Assembly (NCBI GenBank): GCA_946479475.1 | Contig: CAMLGG010000235.1 | Span: 1 to 8,198, forward strand | DNA length: 8,198 nucleotides | DNA from: an uncultured Ideonella sp. | Lineage (GTDB): Bacteria; Pseudomonadota; Gammaproteobacteria; Burkholderiales; Burkholderiaceae | Reading direction: 5' to 3' | Shown: positions 1-6,532 of the stretch, piece by piece | Position numbering within the stretch: the stretch's first letter is position 1 | Layout of the letters: each line of letters begins with the position of its first letter | The notes under the pieces: model-generated | Database searches by the model: none | Seen by the model: only the letters and a program-made list of their open reading frames with translations | Told to the model about the DNA's origin: nothing | Program-made: the position numbers and the translations under genes

Positions 1-1006
1 CCAGCTTCACCGGGGCTTCGAAGCCGGGCACCAGGCGCTTGTAGCTGTTGGTGCCCGGGTTGGTGATGGCGTTCAGCGCGCGGGCGTGCTTGATGATGCC
101 GCCGATGTAGTACAGCGCGAACTCGCTCAGGCCGGCGTAGCCGTCGCCGGCGAACAGGTTCTTGCCGTCCTTCCAGACCGACTGGTGCACGTGCATGCCC
201 GAGCCGTTGTCGCCGACGATGGGCTTGGGCATGAAGGTCGCGGTCTTGCCGTAGGCGTGCGCGACGTTCACGATGATGTACTTCTGCAGCTGCAGCCAGT
301 CGGCGCGCTCGACCAGCGTCGAGAACTTGGTGCCGATCTCCATCTGGCCGGCGTTGGCGACCTCGTGGTGGTGCACCTCGACCGGGATGCCCATCTGCTC
401 GAGCAGCAGGCACATCTCGGAGCGCATGTCCTGCATCGAGTCGATCGGGGGCACGGGGAAGTAGCCGCCCTTGACGGTGGGCCGGTAGCCGGTGTTGCCG
501 TGCTCGTACTCCTTGCCGCTGTTCCAGGCCGCCTCTTCCGAGTCGATCTTGTAGAACGCGCCGCCCATGGAGACGTCCCAGCGGACGCTGTCGAACACGA
601 AGAACTCGGGCTCGGGGCCGAAGAAGGCGGCGTCGCCCAGGCCGGAGCTCTTCATGTAGGCCTCGGCGCGCTTGGCCAGCGAACGCGGGTCGCGCTCGTA
701 GGGCTTGCCGTCGCCCGGCTCGATCACGTCGCAGGTCAGCAGCAGCGTGGGCTCTTCGAAGAACGGATCGATGTTGGCGGTGTTCGGGTCCGGCATGAGC
801 AGCATGTCGGAGGCCTCGATGCCCTTCCAGCCCGCGATCGACGAACCATCGAATGCGTGGCCGCCGCTGAACTTGTCTTCATCAAAGGCGGACACCGGGA
901 CGGTGACGTGCTGCTCTTTGCCACGGGTGTCGGTGAAGCGGAAGTCGACGAACTTGACTTCGTTGTCCTTCACCATCTGCATCACATCGGCGACGGTCTT
1001 GGCCAT
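1..1006 (-). CDS. glnA: Glutamine synthetase type I, N-terminal 335 residues (3' end cut by window edge)
   Basis: Glutamine synthetase makes glutamine from glutamate, ammonia and ATP in the cytoplasm and is the central enzyme of ammonium assimilation. Reading leftward from ATG 1006-1004 gives an uninterrupted 335 residues starting [10 protein letters not shown]. Seen are the beta-grasp region with FDGSSIAGW (residues 52-60), the catalytic-domain motif FFGPEPEFF (128-136) with metal-binding glutamates, [12 protein letters not shown] (210-221), [12 protein letters not shown] (265-276, the nucleotide/metal-binding loop) and [17 protein letters not shown] (316-332, the glutamate/ATP-site segment). 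The family is about 470 residues long, so roughly 135 residues are missing, including the Tyr adenylylation loop. The start is supported by an AGGAG ribosome-binding site (1013-1017 region) eight or so bases upstream. In related bacteria ntrB and ntrC often follow glnA, but that part is not visible. Identification is very secure. Confidence 0.98.
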   Translation of the reverse strand, partial: MAKTVADVMQMVKDNEVKFVDFRFTDTRGKEQHVTVPVSAFDEDKFSGGHAFDGSSIAGWKGIEASDMLLMPDPNTANIDPFFEEPTLLLTCDVIEPGDGKPYERDPRSLAKRAEAYMKSSGLGDAAFFGPEPEFFVFDSVRWDVSMGGAFYKIDSEEAAWNSGKEYEHGNTGYRPTVKGGYFPVPPIDSMQDMRSEMCLLLEQMGIPVEVHHHEVANAGQMEIGTKFSTLVERADWLQLQKYIIVNVAHAYGKTATFMPKPIVGDNGSGMHVHQSVWKDGKNLFAGDGYAGLSEFALYYIGGIIKHARALNAITNPGTNSYKRLVPGFEAPVKL

Positions 1007-1120
1007 CAAAAAGGCTCCTGGCGGGATGATTGTGTGGAACGGGATCGCAAGGTCGATGCCGCCATCCGGACACGCGCCAGCCAGTGCCGGTGAGCGCCCC
1101 GTGGCGAGCACGGCGCGCGT

Positions 1121-1149
1121 AATCTAGCAGAATCCATGCCCAGATTTGG
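1121..1149 (-). promoter_or_regulatory. Possible sigma-70 promoter of glnA (extended -10)
   Basis: The 192-base gap between the GNAT stop and glnA is long enough for a promoter. On the minus strand TGCTAGATT (1121-1129) resembles an extended -10 element (TGn followed by TAGATT). The hexamer 17 bases upstream (CCAAAT, 1144-1149) is a poor -35 match. I looked for the GG-N10-GC spacing of a sigma-54 promoter and did not find a convincing one. This is a motif guess only. Confidence 0.3.
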
Positions 1150-1198
1150 TGAGCGCGAGCGCCCCCACCGTGGGCATTTCAGCGGCGACTGCGCGGCG

Positions 1199-1747
1199 TC
1201 AACTGGCGGCCGACCAGCCCAGCAGCCGCAGGGGCTCATCCTCTGGCGCCAGGCGGATTTCGCCCTCGTCGGCGAAGCCGAGCTCTGCCAAGAGCGCCAG
1301 CGAAGGCCGGTTGGTGGGCGTCACGATGGCCACGATGCGTGAAAGGCGCAGCTGCTCGCGGCCCCAATCGCGCATGGCACGTGCCGCCTCGCGGGCCAGG
1401 CCCTGGCCCCGGGCCGCAGGCAGGAACGCATAGCCGATGTCGACGTCCGGCAGTGTTTCACGCTTGATCAGGCCGCACATGCCGACCGGCGCGCCGTCGG
1501 ACAGCCGCTCGACCAGGTACAGGCCGAACCCCAGCCGCTCGCACATTCCGCGCGGCCCTTCGCGAAGATAAGCCTCCGCCTGTTCGCGAGTGCTCACGTT
1601 GCGCTGCCCGATGTTGGCAATCCAGTCCGGGTCGTTGAGGAGCTCGATGACGAAAAGCTGGTCGGCCTCCAGGCCGGGCTCGAACCAGCGCAGGCGCAGG
1701 CGCGGCGTCCGCAGGACTTCGGTTTGCACCACTATGGGGTCATCCAT
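1199..1747 (-). CDS. GNAT-family N-acetyltransferase (RimJ/RimL-like, Acetyltransf_3 type)
   Basis: This encodes a 182-residue protein starting MDDPIVVQTEVLRTPRLRLR. The opening 'TPRLRLR' strand is typical of RimJ/RimL-like acetyltransferases. The acetyl-CoA pyrophosphate loop is visible as ARGQGLAREA (residues 112-121, the Q/R-x-x-G-x-G/A motif), preceded by the beta-4 strand DIGYAFLP (103-110), and the family's late signature TPTNRPSLALLAELGF (143-158) is intact. Members move an acetyl group from acetyl-CoA to an amine; the substrate cannot be told from sequence (ribosomal protein N-termini, small amines and antibiotics are all possible in the superfamily). The chosen ATG begins 29 bases after the upstream gene's stop; the reading frame stays open further upstream, but that part is a shadow of the molybdopterin-domain gene. 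No strong ribosome-binding site is seen. It may be co-transcribed with the two genes upstream. Confidence 0.9.
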   Translation of the reverse strand: MDDPIVVQTEVLRTPRLRLRWFEPGLEADQLFVIELLNDPDWIANIGQRNVSTREQAEAYLREGPRGMCERLGFGLYLVERLSDGAPVGMCGLIKRETLPDVDIGYAFLPAARGQGLAREAARAMRDWGREQLRLSRIVAIVTPTNRPSLALLAELGFADEGEIRLAPEDEPLRLLGWSAAS

Positions 1748-1776
1748 GGCACCAGATTGGGGCGATGGTAGCGCAC

Positions 1777-2562
1777 CTACTCGGTGCTGAACTGGACGCC
1801 CGGAAGCACCCGCAGGCCCGCCTGCAAGGCCTCGAACGCGCGCTCCACGGCCGCCGGCTCGCCCTTCACGCCGAGCTCGATGTGCCGGCCGCGCTGCGGG
1901 TGGTCGACGCTCGGCAGGCTGAAGACCCGCACGCCGGCGTACTCGGCCTCGATGGCCTCCATCAGCGGCGTCAGGGTGGCCTCCATGCTGCCCTTGACGA
2001 ACAGCGCCCGCTCCAGATGCGCGGGCGGCTGCAGGCCGGCGTAACGGGTGTCCAGCAGCCACTCGATCATCGGGTGGGCCATCACCGGGAAGCCTGGGAC
2101 GAAGTGCAGGTCGCCCAGGCTGAAGCCGGGGATCTTGTTGTACGGGTTCGGGACGAGCGTCGCTCCATCCGGAAAGACGCCCATGTTGAGCCGGTGGACG
2201 TTGTCCGGCCGGTCGGCCTCGTAGGGCACGCCCTGCTCCGCCGCGACGTCGCGCATCCGCTCTTCGATCAGCCGCCTTGCTTCGGGATGAAGGACCAGCG
2301 GCCGGCCGCTGGCCGCGGCGGCGCACTGGCGGGTATGGTCGTCGGGCGTGGCGCCGATGCCGCCGCACGAGAAGACGATGTCGCCGCTGTCCAGCGCCTC
2401 GCGCAAGGCCGCGGTGATGCGTGGCCGCTCGTCGCCGATGTACTGCGCCCAGGCGAGCGAATGGCCGCGGGCGCCCAGCAGCTCGATCACCTTGGGCAGG
2501 TGCTTGTCCTGGCGACGGCCCGAGAGGATCTCGTCGCCGATGATGATGAGTCCGAAGGCCAT
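1777..2562 (-). CDS. Stand-alone molybdopterin-binding domain protein (CinA N-terminal / MoaB-Mog type)
   Basis: This encodes 261 residues starting MAFGLIIIGDEILSG. The IGDEILSGR motif (8-16), SCGGIGATPDD (65-75, the GGxGxTxDD molybdopterin-binding signature), NPYNKIPGF (139-147) and FVPGFPVMAHPM (154-165) are those of the MoaB/Mog-like domain at the N-terminus of CinA ('competence/damage-inducible protein A') and of eukaryotic FAD synthase. Full CinA is about 400 residues with a C-terminal nicotinamide-nucleotide deamidase domain; that domain is absent, so it should not be called cinA. Single-domain versions are common in proteobacteria and are usually annotated as molybdopterin-binding or CinA-like. 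Substrate and reaction are unknown; relatives hydrolyse ADP-ribose or act in molybdenum cofactor synthesis, which is family knowledge and not shown here. The ATG overlaps the upstream EI24 stop by one base (TGATG), which suggests translational coupling. Confidence 0.92.
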   Translation of the reverse strand: MAFGLIIIGDEILSGRRQDKHLPKVIELLGARGHSLAWAQYIGDERPRITAALREALDSGDIVFSCGGIGATPDDHTRQCAAAASGRPLVLHPEARRLIEERMRDVAAEQGVPYEADRPDNVHRLNMGVFPDGATLVPNPYNKIPGFSLGDLHFVPGFPVMAHPMIEWLLDTRYAGLQPPAHLERALFVKGSMEATLTPLMEAIEAEYAGVRVFSLPSVDHPQRGRHIELGVKGEPAAVERAFEALQAGLRVLPGVQFSTE

Positions 2563-3437
2563 CAGAGCGGCCCTCGCAGGTCGGGCATGGGCTCGGGCGG
2601 CGGTGCGGCGGCCGCGGGAGTGGGCGTGACCACGCCGGCCGTGGCCGTGGCGCGCAGGTCTGCCAGGGCGGCGAGCAGGTAATGCGCGAACCACAGCGCG
2701 GAGAAGGCGAAGACGAGCGTGTAGAGCCACACCGTGGCTGCCACCATCAGAGGTGCAAGCACCAGGGCCAACGCGCTGACCGCCCAGATCAGCGTGGGCG
2801 CCGCCCCGAGGAAGCCCGTGGCCACGCCCAGCAGCAGCAGCTGGAAGCGATGCTCCGCGACCAGGGCGCGCCGCTCTTCACGGCTGGCGTGCTCGGCCAG
2901 GACGTCGAAGCTCATCACGCGGGCGGTCAGCCAGCCCCAGATCAGCGGCGGGACGATGAGCACCGCCCCCGGGATCAGCCACAGGGGCAGCGTGGCGAAG
3001 ATGGCCAGCAGCGCCAGCAGCGTGGCTCCGATCGACCACAACGTGCTCTGCCAGAAGGCCGCGCCGTGCTTGCGCTCGAGGCCCGGAAAGCGCCTTTCGG
3101 CCACCAGGCTCACGATGGAAGGGGTCATCAGCACGGCCACCAGCAGCAGCGAGGCCACGATGACCAGGGGTGCCACCAGCGCGATGAGGATGAGCACGAC
3201 GATCATCGCGCGGAAGTGCGCGCCCATCATGCTCTCGACCCACTTCAGCCCGGCGTCGACCAGGCCCCAGTTCTCCAGAGCCTGTCGCACCGCGGCGTAG
3301 GAGTCGTCCCAGAAGAACCAGGCCCATCCCAGCGTCAGGCCGCCGGCGATCAGCAGCGGCAGCAGCGACAGGCCGATCACGCGCGGCATAAGCAGGTAGG
3401 CCAATGCGCGCCAGAACGAATCCAGCAGCAGTTTCAT
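2562..3437 (-). CDS. EI24/CysZ-type multi-pass inner membrane protein
   Basis: This encodes 291 residues starting MKLLLDSFWRALAYLLMPRV, a typical opening of the EI24 domain family (Pfam EI24, which also contains the sulfate transporter CysZ). Hydrophobic segments lie at about residues 20-42, 76-106, 136-170 (probably two) and 196-250. A basic segment, ERRFPGLERKHG (114-125), lies between the second and third hydrophobic blocks. The last 25 or so residues (267-291) are rich in Pro and Ala and look disordered. It belongs in the inner membrane. No cys-pathway gene is nearby, so a sulfate transport role is not supported by context and the function is unknown. The gene begins 36 bases after the propeller gene's stop, and its own stop overlaps the start of the molybdopterin-domain gene, so the two are very probably made together. 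A GC-rich palindrome ends two bases before the start codon. Confidence 0.88.
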   Translation of the reverse strand: MKLLLDSFWRALAYLLMPRVIGLSLLPLLIAGGLTLGWAWFFWDDSYAAVRQALENWGLVDAGLKWVESMMGAHFRAMIVVLILIALVAPLVIVASLLLVAVLMTPSIVSLVAERRFPGLERKHGAAFWQSTLWSIGATLLALLAIFATLPLWLIPGAVLIVPPLIWGWLTARVMSFDVLAEHASREERRALVAEHRFQLLLLGVATGFLGAAPTLIWAVSALALVLAPLMVAATVWLYTLVFAFSALWFAHYLLAALADLRATATAGVVTPTPAAAAPPPEPMPDLRGPL

Positions 3438-3439
3438 GG

Positions 3440-3456
3440 GGCGAGCATAGCTCGCC
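3440..3456 (-). repeat. Perfect 7-bp inverted repeat next to the EI24 start codon
   Basis: The bases GGCGAGCATAGCTCGCC form two perfect 7-base arms around a 3-base loop. They end two bases before the ATG of the EI24 gene (3437-3435), where a ribosome-binding site would be expected. There is no T tract after it, so it is not an intrinsic terminator. It could be an operator or an mRNA hairpin that lowers initiation; it could also be chance in GC-rich DNA. Confidence 0.5.
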
Positions 3457-3473
3457 GCGCCTGCAGCGCAGGA

Positions 3474-4766
3474 TCAGCGCAGGTTGCCGGTATGGCCCAG
3501 CGAATAGCGCCCCGGCAGCGGCCAGACCGTCAGGCCGTGGGGCTCGGCGCCGACCTTGACCTGCGCGACTTCGCCGTTGGTGGTGTCGAAGCGGTAGACC
3601 ACGTCGTCGTAGCGACCGGCGAGCCACAGCCAGCGGCCATCGGCGCTCACGTTGCCCATGTCGGGGCTGCCGCCCCCCGGCACCGCCCAGCGGGCCACCA
3701 CCTGGTCGGTGGCGAAGTCGATCACCGTCACGCCGCCGTCGCCGCGCTTGGGCCCGTGGATCTTGTGGGAGCCGCGGTTGGCCACGTACAGGCGCTTGCC
3801 GTCCCGGCTCGGGTACAAGCCGTGCGCGCCCAGGCTGGTCGGGATGAAGCCGACCTGCTTGAAGGCATCGCCATCGATGACGTGCACGCCGTCGGCATGC
3901 ATGTCCGCCACGTAGAAGCGCCTGCCGTCGGGCGAGACGCGGATGTCCTGCGGCATCCCCTTGCTGGCGGTGCACACCTCGGTCGGGCCCGGCTCCCAGA
4001 CCTTGCCCGGCGCAGTGCGCGGGGTGGCCGTCTCCTTGAAGCGGGTCGCGGGCATCTGCAGCTTCAGGTAGCCCACCACCTCGCGCTTGACCAGGTCGAT
4101 CTTGACCACCGCGCCGCTGAACTCGCAGGTGAAGATGGCGTAGCGGCCGTCGATGGAGAAGTCGGCGTGATTGACGCCCGGGCAGCCGGGGACGTCGATC
4201 GAGTACTGCATCGCCATCGTCTGCGGGTCGCGGAAATCCAGCCGCTTGCGCGCCTCGGCGACCACGATGGCCGACTTGCCGTCCGGCGTGGCGTACATGT
4301 TGTACGGATCGTCGACCGGCACCGGCTTGCCGGGCTTGCCGGTGCGTGGGTCGATCGGGGTCAGGCTGCCGTCGGTCCGGCCCTCGGCGTTGTTCGTCAC
4401 CCAGAGCGTGCGCAAGTCCCACGAGGGCACGATGTGCTGCGGGCTGACACCGACCTTGAACTTGTCGACCACCTTCATCTCGCGCGGGTCGATCACGTAG
4501 ACGTCGTCGGAGCGCAGATTGGGCACGTAGATGCGCTCGAGGTCCGCCGCGATCTCCGGCTTGACCTTTCCGGCGGCCGTCTCGCTGTAGAGGTTGCGCG
4601 CATCGGGCACCGCCGGCATGCCGGGCACCGTCTGCACCGTCGCCGCGGGCGAGGACGCGGTCTGGGCCACCGCGCCACCCGCCTGGTGCGCCAGCAGGCC
4701 ACCGAGCCCCAACAACACTGTCGCGGCGGGCAGCAGCGCGCGCGTGAACCTGCGCTTGATCGTCAT
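3474..4766 (-). CDS. Predicted exported YVTN/YncE-family beta-propeller protein
   Basis: This encodes 430 residues from ATG 4766. The N-terminus is a clear Sec signal peptide: basic MTIKRRFTRA, a hydrophobic stretch (11-26) and a likely cleavage near AVAQ (32-35), so the mature protein should be periplasmic. The body shows about seven repeats of the YVTN type: RIYVPNLRSDDVYVIDPR (78-95), LWVTNNAEG (121-129), RRFYVADMHADGVHVID (282-298), KRLYVANRGSHKI (324-336) and WLWLAGRYDDVVYRFDT (379-395). Blade turns carry recurrent SPDGR-like and x-H-G-x-x-x-S elements (His 111, 200, 315 and 410). Some relatives are annotated as YncE-like or cytochrome d1 domain-like; no CxxCH haem-c motif is seen. Three Cys (195, 214, 265) lie in the central part. 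A TTG start five codons earlier (4781) is open but has no better ribosome-binding site. It lies 54 bases after an exported creatininase-like gene, suggesting a shared periplasmic role. The ligand is unknown. Confidence 0.87.
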   Translation of the reverse strand: MTIKRRFTRALLPAATVLLGLGGLLAHQAGGAVAQTASSPAATVQTVPGMPAVPDARNLYSETAAGKVKPEIAADLERIYVPNLRSDDVYVIDPREMKVVDKFKVGVSPQHIVPSWDLRTLWVTNNAEGRTDGSLTPIDPRTGKPGKPVPVDDPYNMYATPDGKSAIVVAEARKRLDFRDPQTMAMQYSIDVPGCPGVNHADFSIDGRYAIFTCEFSGAVVKIDLVKREVVGYLKLQMPATRFKETATPRTAPGKVWEPGPTEVCTASKGMPQDIRVSPDGRRFYVADMHADGVHVIDGDAFKQVGFIPTSLGAHGLYPSRDGKRLYVANRGSHKIHGPKRGDGGVTVIDFATDQVVARWAVPGGGSPDMGNVSADGRWLWLAGRYDDVVYRFDTTNGEVAQVKVGAEPHGLTVWPLPGRYSLGHTGNLR

Positions 4767-4820
4767 CGAACCGTCCAACAAGGAAGAAGAAAGGGCCTGG
4801 AAAAAGGCGTGCGGCCCGGC

Positions 4821-5627
4821 CTAGCGCGGCTGCTCCAGCCGGCGGCGGATCGCCTGGACCGTAGTTTCCACGATGAGCCCGACGCCGCCTTGCCCCAACG
4901 CAAGCGTGGCGCGCCGCGGATCGCCCTGCACCCCTGAACGCTCGGCGGGCGCCAGCGGACGACCGAGGAAATCCTGCCGCACGAGCGCGGGTGCCGTCGC
5001 GAGGGTCAACGCGGTGTCGGCCAGGCCAGCGTGGGTGCCGATCTCGTCCTTCGCGTAGCCCTTGGACTCCAGCCACTGCACGTACGCCGTCTGGGTGACG
5101 CGGTAGTACTCGGTCACGGCATGGGTGCGGCAGGCCGGCCAGGGTGAATGCCTGCGCTCCTTCTCGAGCTTCGCGGCGACGCGCTCCAGGCTGCCCTGGT
5201 AGCCGCCGTGGTCGCCCAGCAGCACCACGTCGTGAAAACCGTGGTGGCACAGGCTCTGGGCCGCCGAGACCAGCAGCGACTCGAAGACCGGCTCGGGGAT
5301 CGAAATGGTGCCGCTGAACCGCATGTGGGCAGCCGGCGGCTCGATGCTGCCCTCGGGCACGTAGGCCAGCACCGGCGCGACCACCGCCTGGCCGAGCTTC
5401 TCGGCGACCTGCGTGGCCAGCACCTGCACGCGCTGGTTGTGCTTGCCGAGCGCCAGCTGGGGGCCGCTCTGCTCGGTGCCGCCGATGGGCAGCAGCACCG
5501 TGGTGGCCCCGCCGGCGATTCGCGAGCGCAGCTCGGGCGAGGTCATCTCGTCGAGGGCGACAGTGGCGGCCGAGGCCGAGCCCACTGCCAGGAGCAGCAG
5601 TCCGCAGCGCAGGATCTGCTTCAGCAC
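4821..5627 (-). CDS. Predicted exported creatininase-family protein with an altered metal site
   Basis: Taking the GTG at 5627-5625 as start gives 268 residues with a signal peptide, VLKQILRCGLLLLAVGSASA (1-20), with likely cleavage after ASA. Longer versions of the frame would run into the AIM24 gene and spoil the signal. The family fold is shown by VLLPIGGTEQSGPQLALGK (44-62), YVPEGSIEPP (89-98), VVLLGDHGGYQGS (134-146), GTHAGLADTALTLA (197-210) and GVQGDPRRATLALGQ (232-246). Creatininase-family enzymes are metal-dependent amidohydrolases with a GSTEQHGxHLPLGTD motif. Here Glu52 is kept, but the usual His two residues later is Ser54, the usual Asp is His63 (GKHN), and HAGExET is HAGLADT. 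The central His140 is present. I recall a proteobacterial exported subgroup with GKHN and GDHGG, so this is probably a divergent subfamily, not decay. Creatinine hydrolysis should not be assumed. The start lies one base after the AIM24 stop. Confidence 0.86.
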   Translation of the reverse strand: MLKQILRCGLLLLAVGSASAATVALDEMTSPELRSRIAGGATTVLLPIGGTEQSGPQLALGKHNQRVQVLATQVAEKLGQAVVAPVLAYVPEGSIEPPAAHMRFSGTISIPEPVFESLLVSAAQSLCHHGFHDVVLLGDHGGYQGSLERVAAKLEKERRHSPWPACRTHAVTEYYRVTQTAYVQWLESKGYAKDEIGTHAGLADTALTLATAPALVRQDFLGRPLAPAERSGVQGDPRRATLALGQGGVGLIVETTVQAIRRRLEQPR

Positions 5628-5628
5628 G

Positions 5629-6441
5629 TCAGTCGTCGTCGCCACCCAGCACCGCGCCCAGCAGGCCGCCGGCACCGAAGCCGCCCAGCACCGAGCCCTC
5701 CTCGCGCGAGCCGCCGGTCTGCGGCGCTGCCGCGAACACCCGGCTGGCCAGGCGCGAGAAAGGCAGGCTCTGCAGCCACACCGTCCCCGGGCCGGTCATC
5801 TTGGCGAAGAACAGGCCCTCGCCGCCGAACAGCGCCGTCTTGATCTTGCCGACGTACTGGATCTCGAAGTTCACGTTGGGCGTGTAGGCGACCACGCAGC
5901 CGGTGTCGACCATCAGCGTCTGGCCCGGCGCCAGCTCGCGGCGCACCACCGTCCCGCCGGCATGCACGAAGGCCAGGCCGTCGCCCTCGAGCTTCTGCAT
6001 GATGAAGCCCTCTCCGCCGAAGAAGCCGACCGAGAGCTTCTGCTGGAAGTGCAGGCCGATGGAGACGCCGCGCGCCGCGCAGAGGAAGGCATCCTTCTGG
6101 CAGATCAGCATGCCGCCGAGCTGGCGCAGCTCCATCGGGATGATCTTGCCCGGGTACGGGGCGGCGAAGGCCACGCGCTGCTTGCCCGACCCCTGGTTGG
6201 TGTAGACGGTGGTGAACAGCGACTCGCCGGTGATCAGCCGCTTGCCGGCGCCCAGCAGCTTGCCGAAGAAGCCGCCGCCCTGGTTGGAGCCGTCGCCGAA
6301 GATGGTGTCCATGGCGATGGCGCTGTCCATGAAGAACAGGCTGCCGGCCTCGCCCACCGCCGCCTCGCCGGGGTCGAGCTCGACCTCGACGAACTGCATC
6401 TCGGAGCCCTTGATCTCGTAGTCCACCACGTCCATGGCCAT
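5629..6441 (-). CDS. AIM24 / TIGR00266-family protein
   Basis: This encodes 270 residues starting MAMDVVDYEIKGSEMQFVEVELDPGEAAVGEAGSL in two runs of the typical family opening (beta strand, then 'PGE.....GSL.FMD'). Further family features are the Gly-rich GDGSNQGGGFFGKLLGAGKRLITGESLF (49-76), a PYPGKIIPMEL strand (95-105), two FGGEG turns (141-145 and 206-210), and the C-terminal Gly-rich tail ending GGDDD. The family is named after yeast Aim24, a mitochondrial inner membrane protein linked to MICOS; bacterial members form a double-stranded beta-helix-like fold and have no settled function. No signal peptide is seen, so it is probably cytoplasmic. The start is supported by AGGG about nine bases upstream. 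It follows the ettA terminator, so it probably begins a new unit, and its stop is one base from the GTG of the creatininase-like gene. Confidence 0.92.
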   Translation of the reverse strand: MAMDVVDYEIKGSEMQFVEVELDPGEAAVGEAGSLFFMDSAIAMDTIFGDGSNQGGGFFGKLLGAGKRLITGESLFTTVYTNQGSGKQRVAFAAPYPGKIIPMELRQLGGMLICQKDAFLCAARGVSIGLHFQQKLSVGFFGGEGFIMQKLEGDGLAFVHAGGTVVRRELAPGQTLMVDTGCVVAYTPNVNFEIQYVGKIKTALFGGEGLFFAKMTGPGTVWLQSLPFSRLASRVFAAAPQTGGSREEGSVLGGFGAGGLLGAVLGGDDD

Positions 6442-6476
6442 CTTGGATTTCCCTTCCAGCTAGCAGGCGGCACCTT

Positions 6477-6522
6477 GCCGCGAGGCGCGAATGGTACTGA
6501 AAGCCGAAGGGCGCCTCGCGGC
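6477..6522. repeat. 12-bp inverted repeat overlapping the ettA terminator
   Basis: GCCGCGAGGCGC at 6477-6488 is exactly complementary to GCGCCTCGCGGC at 6511-6522, with 22 bases between. The right arm covers the loop and inner stem of the ettA terminator hairpin, so in RNA the two pairings cannot exist together. It may be a competing fold or chance in GC-rich sequence. Confidence 0.55.
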
Positions 6523-6532
6523 GCCCTCCGGC
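6503..6532 (-). terminator. Intrinsic terminator-like hairpin after ettA
   Basis: Read on the minus strand, the bases directly after the ettA TAA form a 13-base-pair stem (GCCGGAGGGCGCC with GGCGCCCTTCGGC, one G-U pair) closed by a GCGA tetraloop of the stable GNRA class, then TTT. The U tract is only three bases long, so termination may be partial, but position and stem strength make it a good terminator for ettA that separates it from the AIM24 gene. Confidence 0.75.

Noticed and set aside
1007..1090. Sigma-54 promoter close to glnA
   Set aside because: TGGC and TTGC elements occur, but the GG to GC distance is 13 or 14 bases, not the required 10.
86..1093. Long plus-strand open frame of 335 codons opposite glnA
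   Set aside because: It lies antisense to the clear glutamine synthetase frame and its product is low-complexity (rich in V, L, H, D, A and G) with no recognisable domain; it is a shadow produced by high-GC codon use.
1161..1175. GCCCCCACCGTGGGC as a terminator for the GNAT gene
   Set aside because: Only about four base pairs can form with a real loop and there is no T tract.
1777..2562. Full-length CinA
   Set aside because: Only the N-terminal molybdopterin-binding domain is present; no C-terminal deamidase domain follows.
4795..4820. GC-rich stretch followed by TTTTT after the creatininase-like stop as a terminator
   Set aside because: The five T bases are present, but the preceding bases give only a three-base-pair stem, so no convincing hairpin.
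2682..4937. Plus-strand open frame of 751 codons
   Set aside because: It runs antisense across three well-supported genes and their gaps, with a product rich in R, H, Q, G and D and no domain; typical stop-free shadow in GC-rich DNA.
2878..5250. Minus-strand open frame of 790 codons
   Set aside because: It is out of frame with the creatininase-like, propeller and EI24 genes that it crosses, and its product is R/G/A-rich without motifs.
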